Part shown: piece by piece, positions 1 to 11,205 of the stretch
How the letters are laid out: every line of letters starts with the position of its first letter
Position numbering within the stretch: position 1 is the first letter of the stretch
NCBI RefSeq assembly: GCF_014839805.1
Contig: NC_051129.1
Location: 11,102,920-11,166,919, forward strand
Direction: 5' to 3'
Source of the DNA: Manduca sexta
Lineage: Eukaryota; Arthropoda; Insecta; Lepidoptera; Sphingidae
Length of the DNA stretch: 64,000 nucleotides
Translations under genes and position numbers: made by a program
Notes under the pieces: model-generated
Seen by the model: only the letters and a program-made list of their open reading frames with translations
The model's database searches: none
Told to the model about the DNA's origin: nothing

Positions 1-44
1 AAATTCTGTAAACGAGAAAAAGGAAAAGTAATGACGAGAAAGGT

Positions 45-301
45 TTTGCAGCCGTATTTTCTGCAACTCAAGGTAAAATAAGCAAAACAATTTGGTTTGT
101 GGACTCTGGTGCATCGCTGCACATGACAAATGTCTCTGTTGGAATGTATAATATCCGGGCACCTCCGATACAAAGTATAACGGTAGCCAATAATGCATCT
201 ATCACTGTACAGTATATGGGTAGTGTTGATCTGGAATTCGAGAGTAAAGATGGTAACATTAACCGTGTACAGGTCAAAGACATTTTGTATGTCCCCAATT
301 A
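45..301 (+). pseudogene. copia polyprotein remnant: protease region
   Basis: An open stretch from about 12 to the TAA near 300 reads ...IWFVDSGASLHMTN. This is the aspartic protease active-site motif (D-S/T-G-A) of copia-type retrotransposons, with Asp-Ser-Gly-Ala at 102-113. It ends with ...DILYVP, the usual run-up to the GAG-pre-integrase region, which then continues in another frame; a one-base shift lies at about 296-302. The region before 45 is in a different frame or degraded, and no CCHC zinc knuckle could be read. Confidence 0.8.
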
Positions 302-850
302 AATACTAATTTGTTGTCGGTAAGTCAGCTGGTAAATAATGGTTGTAAGGTTATATTTAACAAAACTGGCTGTGAAATATTCAGTAAACAACAGAAGTTA
401 GTTGCTACTGCCAAGCTTGTAAACAACATGTATAAATTGAATACATATGATGGTAATGCATTTGTTGCAAGCTCTGAAGAAAATAGTTTGAATACTTGGC
501 ATAGAAGAATGGGACATTTAAATTATAATGATGTTAAGAGATTGCCATTATGTACTGAAGGGGTGAAGTTAGTAGATAACAAAGACATAAATAAAAATTG
601 TATTCCCTGTGTGAAAGGTAAGCAAACCAAATTTCCTTTCTGTAATGCCGGTTCAAGGGCAACTAAGGCACTGCAAATTGTACATTCAGATTTGTGTGGA
701 CCTATGGAAGTTCCTTCTATGGGTGGAGCTAGATATTGTATAACTTTCATTGATGATTTTTCAAGAAAGGTGAATGTTTATTTTCTGAAAAATAAAACAA
801 ATATATCAGAGGTTTTAAAGTATACAAAACAGAAATGGAAAATCAGTTAG
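302..850 (+). pseudogene. copia remnant: GAG-pre-integrase and start of integrase core
   Basis: This frame opens with LLSVSQLVNNG and carries the His-His-Cys-Cys zinc finger of the GAG-pre-integrase domain: WHRRMGHL, then CIPCVKGKQ. It continues into the integrase core with VHSDLCGPM (first catalytic Asp) and FIDDFSRK. The frame fails at about 835-850, where the homology carries on in another frame. In an intact element this part forms the N-terminal zinc-binding domain and the beginning of the DDE core that inserts the cDNA. Confidence 0.9.
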
Positions 851-1235
851 ATTGTAAAATAAAAGTTCTTAGAACTGATAATGGTTTAGAATACATGAAT
901 AATGAAATGTCAAAATTTTTATCAGGCTATGGTATCAAGCATCAGACTACAGCACCGTATACACCGGAACAGAATGGGCTGGCGGAACGAATGAACCGCA
1001 CACTGGTCGAGCGTGCCAAATGTATGCTGGAGGATGCTGGATTATCTAAAAAATTTTGGGCAGAAGCGATGGAGACTGCTGCTCATGTAATTAACCGTTC
1101 GCCGACTCGCGTCCTTAACTATGTGACACCACTGGAGAAATTGACAGGTTTGAAACCAAATATTTCTCATCTGAGAATTTTTGGCTGTAAAGCCATGGTG
1201 CACGTGCCGAAGGAGAAAAAGGCTGAAGTGGGATT
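835..1235 (+). pseudogene. copia remnant: integrase core, second half
   Basis: Reads KVLRTDNGLEY (second catalytic Asp) and, further on, EQNGLAERMNR (catalytic Glu), followed by typical copia text such as FWAEAMETAAHVINRSP. The match ends at about 1225-1235, where another one-base shift sends the frame into an unrelated stretch ending at 1272. All three acidic residues of the DDE triad are present across this and the preceding fragment, so the loss of function comes from frameshifts, not from catalytic-site mutation. Confidence 0.9.
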
Positions 1236-1468
1236 CGAAATCCACCGAAATGATATTTCTTGGGTATTGTGAAAATACCAAAGGGTATAGATTAATGGAT
1301 CCGCATACTCAGAGAGTTACCAAGAGCAGGAATGTCATATTCTTTGAAGATGGTCAGGAAGGTAACAAAGTATTATCACCTGAATTTAAGACTAATACTC
1401 CGTTACAAATACCTGTGCCATTAGATGTGACTGCTGAAATTACTAAAAACGCACCGACTCCTGGGTAA
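1228..1468 (+). pseudogene. copia remnant: integrase C-terminal tail and linker
   Basis: Continues the polyprotein in a new frame with KWDSKSTEMIFLGYCENTKG and RNVIFFEDGQ, characteristic of the copia integrase/RT linker. It ends at a stop at 1466-1468, beside a short direct repeat in which GGGTAACT is duplicated at about 1463-1480. The segment that should join the linker to the RT (of the order of tens of residues, including the first RT block) is absent, so a deletion occurred here. Confidence 0.8.
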
Positions 1469-1478
1469 CTGGGTAACT

Positions 1479-2424
1479 CATGTAAGTGGGTTTTCAAAAC
1501 AAAAAGGAATGAGATTGGTGAAATAGCAAAGTATAAAGCCAGATTGGTAATTAAAGGTTGTTCGCAAAGAAAAGGATATGATTACAATGAGGTATACTCA
1601 CCGGTAATTAGATACTCATCCTTGAGATACCTGCTATCATTAGCAGTGAAATATAATTTAGATATAGATCAAATGGATGCCGTATCTGCCTTCCTACAGG
1701 GTGATATAGAAGAAAATATATACATGGTCCAACCTCCGAACTTCGAATTAAATAATAAACAGGTATGTTTGTTGAAAAAATCACTTTACGGGCTGAAGCA
1801 AGCCAGCAGACAATGGAACCAAAAATTAGATAAAACTCTAAAAGAAATTGGTCTGAAACAATCACTACTTGATCCTTGTATTTACTACAAAATAAGAAAT
1901 GAAGATATAACTTTCGTAGCAGTTTATGTAGATGATATAATTTTGTTAACAAGTCGCCTGGAGACTAAAAATTATATCAAGAATCATTTATCTTCAAAGT
2001 TTGAGATGAAAGACTTGGGTGAACTGAAGTATTGTCTTGGTTTGCATATACATAGAGATAGAAATAATGGAATTTTATGTGTAGATCAGAAAAGGTATAT
2101 AGAGGATATATTGAGTAAATATGGAATGTCAAATTGTAAAACTGTTAGAACACCAATTGATCCCAAAACAAAGCTTAGCAACGATGACGAGAATGGGGAT
2201 TCAATTGTGGATTCACATCTATATCAGGAGCTTATTGGGTCTCTGTTATATCTATCACAGAGTACACGACCTGACATATCCTATTCTGTAAATACACTCA
2301 GCAAATTTAATTCAAAGCCAAATATGCAGCATTGGATGGCGTTGAAAAGAATATTGCGATATTTGAAGTTGACAGTGAATTATACATTAACCTATAAGAA
2401 AGATGATAAAGGAATACATGGTTT
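1479..2424 (+). pseudogene. copia remnant: reverse transcriptase (RVT_2)
   Basis: Long uninterrupted RT frame. It starts at CKWVFKTKRNEIGEIAKYKA and includes DIDQMDAVSAFLQGD, LYGLKQASRQW, the catalytic YVDD box (nucleotides 1925-1936) and TRPDISYSVNTLSKF. This is RVT_2, the copia-type reverse transcriptase. The N-terminal block before CKWVFK is missing. The frame is lost at about 2424, in a T-run just before the RNase H domain, most simply by loss of one base. The last roughly 35 codons of the formal ORF (to 2536) are out-of-frame read-through. Confidence 0.93.
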
Positions 2425-2898
2425 TGCGACGCAGACTGGTGTAGCGACGAAATACAGCGAAGATCATGTACCGGCTATATTTTTATTCATCAAGGTGCCG
2501 CAATCACATGGAACTCACGTCGTCAACCGACGGTAGCGCTGTCTACGACCGAAGCTGAATATATGTCTCTTTCAAGCTGCACTCAAGAGGCAATGTGGCT
2601 TAAACAGATGCAAGAAGAATTTTGGCCACAATTAGTCAGTGAACCTATAACTATATTGTGTGATAATCAAAGTGCCATTAATCTTGCAGGTACAATCAAC
2701 TATCGTTCCAAGACCAAGCATATAGACATACGGCATCACTTTGTTCGTGATAAAGTGCGTTTGAAGAAGATTGTTATTAAGTATGTCCAAACGAGCGAGA
2801 TGGTCGCTGATGCACTGACCAAAGGCACTCCGCAGCTGAAGCTTAATTATTGTTCTTCAAAAATGGGATTATGTCTAAGGGAGGATATTGGAATGTAG
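2425..2898 (+). pseudogene. copia remnant: RNase H
   Basis: In the third frame the sequence reads CDADW at 2425-2439, then ALSTTEAEYMSLSSCTQEA, ILCDNQSAI and HIDIRHHFVRDKV. These are the standard blocks of the copia RNase H domain (Asp/Glu/Asp catalytic set plus the His-rich block). It terminates at the TAG at 2896-2898, directly over the putative polypurine tract and LTR start, as expected for the polyprotein end. Confidence 0.9.
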
Positions 2899-3022
2899 AC
2901 ATAAACCTTGTGGAACCAAACTTCATGCTATTGCCTGTCAAAATTTCTTTTTCCTTTGTAACTGTCTTTTCATATTATAACTAACAATTATTATTACAAA
3001 TCGTATTTTATTTATTACAACA
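2886..3022 (+). repeat. putative 3' LTR of the copia element
   Basis: A purine run (AAGGGAGGA, about 2877-2885) is followed by TATTGGAATGTAG, which resembles the TGTTGGAAT start of copia LTRs with one change. The segment ends with TTATTACAACA at about 3012-3022, similar to known copia LTR ends. The partner 5' LTR is outside the window, so length and ends are inferred only. Confidence 0.5.
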
Positions 3023-4223
3023 CTAGGCAAAGTAAAATCTCAAATATAATTTTTTTCTTAACGACAAAAATCACAAAATATTAAGGAATAAGTAACCAAA
3101 TAATTCTAAAAATAAACCACCAAAACATTTTTTAAATCCATGAAACAGAAACGTTTTAAAAAGATCTGGGAATGCATTAAAAGAAATGTTCAAAATTGGA
3201 TACAATACAGCCCGGGCTATATTCCTCTCTCGACCACGACCACTTTTAAATCCTCTTAAAGACCGATATACATTTTGTTTTACGAATTATGCTTTGTAGT
3301 TTACTGTTGACACACAGTAGTATGCGAAAATAATAGAATATTTGACTATGTTTGCTTTGTACATTTTTTAATATGTAACAGCAATTAAGATTGTATGTTC
3401 AAGTCAGAAACTGTATAAGTAAAATACTTATTTGATATTATATAGACTTTTTTCATATTTATTTTATTTTTTTTCAGTTTTAGAAAAGCTAAATATGTTA
3501 CAAATTTGTTGATTTAGAAAAAAGCTTCCACAATCCACAAATTTATAAAAGTAATCATCCAATTATTCTTATAAAAACCGACATTACCTAACAATAAAAA
3601 GTGAAAGGCCACGTATTAAGAGTGTCATATTAATTTTATAAGCATAAAAGTTACCTTTGCTAATGATAGTTCAGGTTGCTCAAGCTTAGCCGGGATGCGG
3701 ACCGCGTCCCAGAACTTCGAGCTTGAGACGCATTAATGAGAAATATTATTGATATTAATAAAATATTCATCATAATATCAATATAATCATATAATCAATA
3801 TCAATAATATCAATCATATAATCTGAATCATTATATCAATTATGTTCATTGACCGCTTTCTTTAAACTATGACATTATTCTATATTTAAATTTATGTATT
3901 AAATACGCAAGAAATAATCGAGAACTCATATAATGTGACGAAACACTCATTTCCTTTGTCTAAGGACAAAACACCATAAGCTTTAGAATAATAAGAAAGA
4001 AGAATAAAAGAATATCAGAAATTCTAGCTTCTTATTGAATAAACACCACAGACCCGCAAGTTTTTTCGACTTAGGTTTTCGACTGAATAAACCCACTGGT
4101 TTACTGGTGACTTAATATTGCTTTTTTTCGTGACAGAAATGGACATTAACGCTTGTATTCAGTTTCATTCGTGAAATCTCATCTTTTAGTCGAGAATATA
4201 CACTTATTTTATTTTAATCGACT
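3023..4223. other. gene-free AT-rich stretch
   Basis: No convincing ORF, RNA gene or known repeat was recognised. A low-complexity patch built from ATCAATAT/ATAATATC words lies at about 3745-3850. Confidence 0.5.
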
Positions 4224-4450
4224 GCTTTAATAACGTAGTGTTATTGCGTGTGCAATACGATACCGTTGTGAGGTCCCTGGTTCCAACCCCGAGTCGGGCA
4301 AAATGATATTGGGTTTTTGTACTCAGTATTAGTCTAGTCTAGAATTTGTATCCGATATGGCGATACGCCCGCCCCCTGTCACGTCATGGGACAGAACACT
4401 AATGAAAAGTGGGTGCCTTTATTGCACCTCTGTCGACCCTGGGGATAAAA
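4224..4450 (+). repeat. SINE family B copy 1 (tRNA-derived)
   Basis: The tRNA-like head has a B-box-like GGTTCCAACCCC at about 4280. It is followed by the family body: GGGCAAAATGATATTGGG, then a stretch with CCGATATGGCGATACGCCCGC and CACGTCATGGGACAGAAC. Related copies in this window lie at about 11026, 26806, 30046, 40944 (minus strand), 53162 and 63628. This is one of the longer copies. Confidence 0.75.
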
Positions 4451-5815
4451 ACATTTTATTGTTTTATTTTAATCGTTCAATTCAAAATATGAACATCTAA
4501 TCCCCACAAGGAAACTTTAAAATCTATATCCAATTTAATTTGAACATCCAAATTTGTACAGAAACCTTTGATATTCCACTAATTAATAACTCATAACATA
4601 CGTAACGAATCCCAGCAAGCAATATACCAGCTTGCTGGCCAATTGTTAAGTGACTTGTATGGCGGATATTTCCCTCATATATGTTCCGGAATTTATTCGC
4701 AAACATCCAAGTTCGGCGACCCATACACTAAAGTTTGCAACTTTGCCACAACGTGCACCGGTCATGCGAAATAACTCATACAACCAGTATTAACTCACAC
4801 TTTATAAGTTAAACGAAAAATTAATGTATGAAAGCGTTTATAGGCTATGTGAAAAGCATTTATAAATGAAAGCGTTTTATGTGGTTCTGATTTGTATCTG
4901 ACGATTGCGACGTATAACGTAGCCCGGAAAGTTCAAATTCTTCAATAATTTTCCAATTTATTTTTTTGGCAATATTTTCTCAAATTCAATTTAATTGGGA
5001 CTGCTATGCCTGAGACGCTAAAAGATATGTCAAAATTATTTTTGCAATAAGATTGTAAAAGAATAATTAACCACAAAAATATTGCGATGACTTAAATCAT
5101 ACAGCATACAAACAATTTCTCCACAATACCAATTAAATTTTAACCAAACTACCAAAATTAATTTGAGGCTCAAACAGATATAACAATCGAAGATACACGA
5201 ATACCAAACAATTACCAATAGCAGTGAAAACCGTCAAAATTAATTAACGGATCAAAACTAAGTTCCAAAGGTGGGGGTCCTTTGATCCTCAGCACACTTC
5301 ACGGGCTTTGTGGAATTTGTCACCGCGTACCATTTCGTGTTATTTTACAAATGTATTAAGAACGCCTTTATTCATTTTGACAGTCCAAAAGGTTGTGGAC
5401 CGTAGACTTTGTAAAGGGAGATTTTCAAGAGTGCTCAGGGATAAATCTAAAAAGGTGCTGATAAATGGAAAAGCTTCGTTTGATACAATATCTGTAGTAC
5501 TCTAACGTTTAGGATTACCAGGTGTCGAGCTAAAATGAGATATAGTCAGTATCTACGTCTCTATTTTACTTAAATTTCGCCCTAACTAAAAGTATTTGGC
5601 AAATAGAAAATATGATTGTATGAATGACTAGTCGTAATGGCCAATTTATATCAGCTGTATGCAAAGAGTTCTAAGATAATATAGAACGGACATTCGGAGA
5701 CTGTTATACAAAAATTTTGCGCTCATAAATTTTTCTCCATATCGCAATTTGTACGTTTTTAATGCGCATATTAACATATTTTCAGTAACTATGTTATTTT
5801 TGTATTAATGTTTAA
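4451..5815. other. gene-free stretch
   Basis: Only short ORFs without codon pattern or recognisable motifs are present (for example 5308-5505). No repeat family was identified. Confidence 0.45.
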
Positions 5816-5983
5816 GGGAGAAGGACTCGTGGCCGTGGGCCAATGCGTTGGTCTGACCAGATCCGCACCGCTCTTGACTGTTCAGTTTACAGCGCCTTCC
5901 ACACCGCCAGAGACAGAAATAGATGGACGAAGCTCGTTCGTGAGAAAGTGATACAGAAGGGAGATCACGACCCTCGTTATTGA
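5816..5983 (+). pseudogene. LINE (non-LTR retrotransposon) RT C-terminal fragment
   Basis: A 55-codon open stretch ending in TGA reads RGRGPMRWSDQIRTALDCSV, then HTARDRNRWTK and a GDHDPRY terminus. The pattern R-G-R-P-x-x-R-W-x-D ... A-x-D-R-x-x-W ... H-D-P-x is the C-terminal signature of reverse transcriptases of insect LINEs, where G replaces the usual P here. Everything upstream is cut by a stop at 5813-5815, so this is a 5'-truncated copy, the usual fate of LINE insertions. The exact clade cannot be set from the tail alone. Confidence 0.7.
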
Positions 5984-7793
5984 GGAATACGACGCAAAGA
6001 GATCTAAGGACGCTGTGACATCTTGTCACACGGATATTTCAAATAAGACGACTTAGTACCAGTTGGTAATAACTTTTGCAGTACAAATTTTGTCCTGATG
6101 TCCGGTCTATAACTAACTATATGTCTTTGGCTATACATTAAAATTCCTAAATATGACGAAATTCCTAAATATTCCTAAATATAGCTAAAGTTTATTAGCA
6201 AACAAAGAAAAAGCAACAGTGCTTATTCAAAACCACTATAAATTATAATGAAATACAAATATTAAATAATAACATTCTACGAAATAAACGAAAGTGTTTG
6301 CAGTTTCTTAAAAGTTATCAAATATTAAGGTTATCAACTTGATTATTATGATGCCTAATGTAGTTTGAAAAGCACTACTGAACCATTTATAATATAAATA
6401 GAAACATAGCAGAAAGTGGAAATGAAAGTAATTTTAGCGCAATTTTTATCATTTTTAATCCTGACGTTGAAGGCTGAAAAGCTTTTAAAATGTCAGGACT
6501 AGAAATTACACAAATTGGATTGAAATTATTTTTCTTTCAACGGATCATTCGCGTAAAGTCATGAAACCATAATGACAAAGTCGAATAGCGTCGAAATAAA
6601 ATTCTGAAATACTTTAAAATAAGTACTTAAAGTAGTTGCCGGAAGACACAAATTAAAAACATAAAAAAGAAACAGTAATTTCCAAAACGCGACGTGAGGC
6701 AAACAATACAATCACGATACGTTCCGAAGATTGAATGATCTGCATAACAGACATGGGGAGTCTTTGGCCAGGAAATGTATTATTAATGAACACCCACCAC
6801 CCTTACTGGTGGGTCCGGAATATTTATTTTACAACACTCTTTACCGGGTTAACGATGGGTCAATTTGTTGAGATCGGATTTTGGAAGGATTTTTTTTCGA
6901 AATATGAGTTGTTTTTTATGTGAACCCCGTTCGTTTGTTGAATAGTTTGTTTATACTTATAATTACTTAATTACGTAACAGGCGTTAGTATGTGAATGTG
7001 GGTACATTAATTTACTTTTACTCATTCACGTATATTCTACCGATAGACACGAACGTCCATATAAACAAACTTTTTGAACATGCAGTCCTTTTTTAATAGA
7101 GTATAAGTAAAATGGCAACTAGAACCGGATTGCAGTACACATCAGTGAAACACAGTGAGTGTTCGGAACGCCAAATCTAGTACGTAGCACATATATATTG
7201 ATGCTTTTACTTAAAATAAATTCTACTAATATATACTTATATTAAAACGTTAAAGTTCTTGTTTGTTTTAACGCATTAATTTTCGAAACTACTACTCCGA
7301 AAACTTTGTATCCTAAGGTTCTATAGACCAACTATCTTCTAGAAACAAACTTTAACTTTGGCCACAAAACCAAAGGCAATATATATACAATATTTTCTTT
7401 TAATCGCAGCTCCGCCTTACGCTAACGTCAAATCCCAGGACAAAAGGAGTTTATAGCGGACAGGGATAATGTAACTCTGTATAAGTTTTTATTATTTTAT
7501 TATCGTGTTTCTGTCTATTATTTGTTTGTTCACCTAATTCTACTAATATAAAATACAGCTCATAGTTAATTAAGTTGTATAAATTGAATGGTTTCCTACA
7601 TGCAGCTCACTTATGTTGTGACTTATATTATCGCAGTCCATGATACAAGCTTACTTTGGATGCTATTAGCAAATACTGTATGCCTATAGTTTATATATAT
7701 ACGTACCTACGCCCTACATACGTACAATCATCCCATCAATGGATACACTTGGTCTCTGCTGTAAACTACTGCCAATTTAAGTTGAATGGGTCG
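5984..7793. other. gene-free AT-rich stretch
   Basis: No supported gene. The stretch at about 7200-7460 has the look of a degraded interspersed repeat (CTACTAATATATACTT start, conserved-sounding 'TTTCGAAACTACTACTCCG'), but it could not be assigned. Confidence 0.4.
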
Positions 7794-7965
7794 TGTTTTT
7801 ATTGAATGACAAGACGAGCTTGCTTCGCCTGATGGTAAGAGAAACGACCGCCCATAAATAGTAGAAACACCATCCAACACCTACAATTACAAAGCATTGT
7901 TTTGTATTCCACTGCGCTCGCCATCCTGAGATGTTAATAATGAATCCCTATTTCCCTTGGTCACG
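7794..7965 (+). repeat. Family C interspersed repeat, copy 1 (5' part)
   Basis: Shares the block TTGAATGACAAGACGAGCTT and then AACGACCGCCCATAAATAGT with copies at 19011-19312, 19313-19422 (inverted) and 62906-63215. This copy stops after CCATCCTGAGATGTTAA, so it is truncated. No coding potential; class unknown. Confidence 0.65.
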
Positions 7966-8129
7966 ACATCACGCGTGAACGGCTGGATTGATTTCACAAT
8001 TATTATTTTTGTTGTGTTTGTTATTGTCAGGAGAAGGTTCTTATGAAAGAAAAAACTTCAAATAATTGCGCAGAAAATAGGAAATTTAAGAAACTTAACG
8101 GCAATATTAATTTTACATAACTGTCAGTA

Positions 8130-8211
8130 GTTTTAAATAACTGTCAGCGATCGACAGAATGCGCGCGTGCATACATAGTTAAGACAGGACAAAGTCTGTC
8201 GGGTCAGCTAG
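8130..8211 (+). mobile_element. Helitron-like 3' terminus
   Basis: The segment ends in GTCTGTCGGGTCAGCTAG followed by T. This fits the CTRR terminus of Helitrons and an A/T insertion site. Upstream the words CAGCGATCGACAGAATGCGC recur in lepidopteran non-autonomous elements, from general memory. The 5' end was not found. Confidence 0.45.
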
Positions 8212-10157
8212 TTTTAAATAAATTTAATTTGATTGGTGAAAAAAATATCCAAATCGGTAAAGTAATGTCTCGATTTTATCAATTATAAAAATATTTTCTC
8301 TATATAATATTAGTTTAATGCGTCATTTGCAAATTTTCTAAAATACAAGCCAAGGTGGGCTCATATTACTACATAAATCCCATTAGTCCTAGTCCTGTGC
8401 TAAATACAACGTGGGTTTAGCAAGTTTACCGTCATTTGTCAATATGGCAACATATTTGTTTGATGGAAAGAAGGAAAATGGCCCGTTCTTCACAAAGTGT
8501 GATCCATACTTAAGGGATTTCTTAAAAGTACCCGGAAGTAGCCGTCACACTTTACTAAATCATAAAAATACTTAGGACGCTACGAGGAGGTTTTTTTAAC
8601 AAATTTGAAGAATATAGCTGGGATTAAAGAAAAATGGGCTTGTGTTTATTGGAGGAAACTTCAAACAAGTTAAGCCAAAATAAAGACAGGGAGTACTAAT
8701 AAACATGTAAATGAGGTCGACAGAGAAGTTTGCTTTGTCAAAATCTCAATTAAAAATGCTTAGCGCTCAATCACTTTGTCTTTAAAATTTGGGCTGGGCT
8801 TAATCAGAGTGATGTTGCCAGAAATTAATTTTATTAAACTTCAAGATTATAAGTAAGATGAAAAGTTTTTTTTATAAATTATTCGCTAGGTACAAATCTC
8901 CCAGTCAAGCACCCTATGGTCAATAAAATGGTTTAACTATTTATCTCCATGTACCCAAGCTACTGGAATCTAATTTTAGAAATTATAAATGAATTTATGA
9001 ACTTATTCATTTACGAAAATTAAATTCGCTAATTACAAACACAATTTCAAAGTATTTGACCTTTGTTTGACCAAAGGCAACGCCAGAATTTCCGGTAAAA
9101 CGTAAAAAATGTTAGAAACAATATGGCAAAGGAAACTGTTTAAAACAACATAAAGCTGGCTAAAAATAAAAAGCCTCGAGCTCGTTTATAAGATTTAGTA
9201 AAAGACTTACTTATTGCATGATGAATTAAAAATACTGTTGGTAAACTATGTGCACTCTTTGTACCTCTGTCTTCCCGTTTGAAAATAAAGACGTGAGGAT
9301 ATAGTCAAAATATTTATATTCTGCAGATACCAAGTGCAAAGCGGTGCTACACAATACAATTTATAGTTTTTTTTAAATAAAAAAAAATTGCCACAACTAT
9401 TAGTAATTCAACTGTTAAACAAACGATTCGTTTAAGAATATTACCAACATATTTCTTTGCTTCGATATTTCACTGGAATGTTTCTAGCAGAAGCTATTAA
9501 TCATTTGGTTGTCTTGCCAACTCAAGCCAATATAACCATACGAGTACATGAGCGACAGACTCCACTTACTACTACTACTGTGAGCTCCTCTATTTTCAAA
9601 GGCAATAATAAAAACAACACAGTCACCCAAAATAAAGTCAGCTCGAAAGCATATAACACAGACAGTATTCGACTTGCCACGCTACAAACGATACTCGAAT
9701 GCAAAAACCAAAGATGAATTCGTAAATCGAATTCCCTCGTGCCTGCCCACAGTAAAGCCGTGAACTCCAGCTATTGTTATTTCAAACTAACCACCGCATC
9801 ACAAAGGAACGTCGGTTGTTCCCAGCCATCAGAAAATCGATTGAAATTCTTGACTGACTAGACGTTGTTAAAGGCTGTTATATTTTTTAAAATATAAATC
9901 GAAAGCTTTTTAAAATATATGTGTGCAAATAGATGGTTTTGGCACTAAAATGATAGCTTCCGTTGTATTTAAGTCTAATATGCTCTATATTCTCGTATAC
10001 TTCATCTAGGTAACTACTAAGTACTGCTTTGCTTGCACTTTCAGATGTTATCGTTAAGACTCAATACCTACATTGCATTGCTCACTATTCCTATCAATTT
10101 GGTCTGCTAGATTTATTACTTTAATTTCTTCCTGCCAGGCACACGCTTTTAATAATA
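8212..10157. other. gene-free stretch
   Basis: Only unsupported short ORFs are present, the longest being 9457-9717 (86 codons, Thr/Asn-rich, no motif). No RNA gene or repeat recognised. Confidence 0.45.
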
Positions 10158-10500
10158 CAAGCAGTCCTCGTTCTTACGGGCATATTAGGTTCTCGAAATA
10201 CACGACGTAAATTGGAAAGACGTAAGTCGAGACATAGACATTTTTCATATGTTTACATTGGTAGGGCTAGGTTCCACAAGGACGCAAAGTATGAATAAAT
10301 CTGCATTTTCAAAAGCAAGTTCTTTAAATAATTATGTACTTATGAAATCAGTAGTTATTTTTGATATATGTGTGTAACTTTAATAAAGCGACAAATGAAT
10401 TCTTTTATGCCGGAAATCGAAACAATTGACGTATTCTTGAGGAATAGTGTCAAAATATTGTTCGACGTAAATCCAAACGGTGTAAGTCGAGGACTGCCTG
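10158..10500. mobile_element. mariner/Tc-like MITE with TA target duplication
   Basis: Both ends carry the inverted repeat CARGCAGTCCTCG: plus strand from 10158, and reverse complement ending at 10500. TA dinucleotides lie immediately outside (10156-10157 and 10501-10502). The arms continue with related TTACG/ACGTAA words inward. The element is 343 bp and non-coding, so it would depend on a transposase from elsewhere. TA duplication with short inverted ends is the hallmark of the Tc1/mariner superfamily. Confidence 0.65.
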
Positions 10501-11025
10501 TATTGTAAATAAAGAGATCAACCCTTATACCTTGCTTCAAAAATAATTAGTGGATCGCCAGTGCCTCGTTTCTCAGACAGCATGTTTCATCTCGGGCAGG
10601 TGTGATTCAGTCGGACCTAAAAATATTTAAGTCAACCCTTAGAGCCCACAAACCCTTTGCTAACATAAAATAATTGCAACAATAAATCAACATATACAAT
10701 ACTGCTTAGAAGCAACATTTATACCAGCAATTCAAAGCAACTCGAACCAAAAAGAAAATAACAATCTAAGTACTATTTCTTCGTAATGATTAAAAACACG
10801 CCTTTGAGGACGCTTTTAACCTAATTAAGGCTATTCACAGTCGCAGCAAATAAATCAAAAGAGTTGCTGCAAATAAATTGCACATTTTTTTTGTCAGCTG
10901 CATTAATCCAATGCATGAGAATTTTCTCTGCTTTAATCTATTCCACGTCAATTTTCCGTGATTTCTTTTTATGACTTTAATAATAAATAATTAAAGAATT
11001 AGTGTGGATTCAGTGATTTCATTAT
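10501..11025. other. gene-free stretch
   Basis: AT-rich, no supported feature seen. Confidence 0.4.
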
Positions 11026-11205
11026 CCTTCGTGCGCGGTATGATTACCGGTCTAAGGTCCCGTGTTCGAATCCGGAGTCGAGCTAACTGATATTTGGTTT
11101 TTCTACTCAGCCCGGAGTCCGGAATTTATGTCCGATATAGCAATAGGCTCGTCCCCTATCACATCATCGAACGAAATACATATGAATTAATGGGTTTGAA
11201 CACCA
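11026..11205 (+). repeat. SINE family B copy 2
   Basis: Head with the B-box-like sequence GTGTTCGAATCCGGAGTCG at about 11062, then CTGATATTTGGTTTTTCTAC, CAGCCCGGAGTCCGG and CCGATATAGCAATAGGCTCG, matching the family body. The A-box part is diverged. Confidence 0.75.

Larger units (their letters stand above)
1..3022 (+). mobile_element. Ty1/copia LTR retrotransposon, 5'-truncated by window edge and decayed
   Basis: The domains appear in copia order on the plus strand: protease DSGA motif, GAG-pre-integrase zinc finger, integrase core, reverse transcriptase with YVDD, RNase H, purine tract and a putative 3' LTR. The integrase-before-RT order is diagnostic of Ty1/copia (Pseudoviridae-type) rather than Ty3/gypsy. 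The reading frame is broken near 300, 840, 1230, 1470 and 2424, and the N-terminal part of the RT is missing, so this copy cannot encode a working polyprotein. Gag and the 5' LTR would lie left of position 1. The copy is clearly old or inactivated, although most of the protein is still readable. Confidence 0.95.

Noticed and set aside
9457..9717. 86-codon ORF, Thr/Asn-rich
   Set aside because: An opposing ORF covers the same bases, and there is no recognisable domain or splice context.
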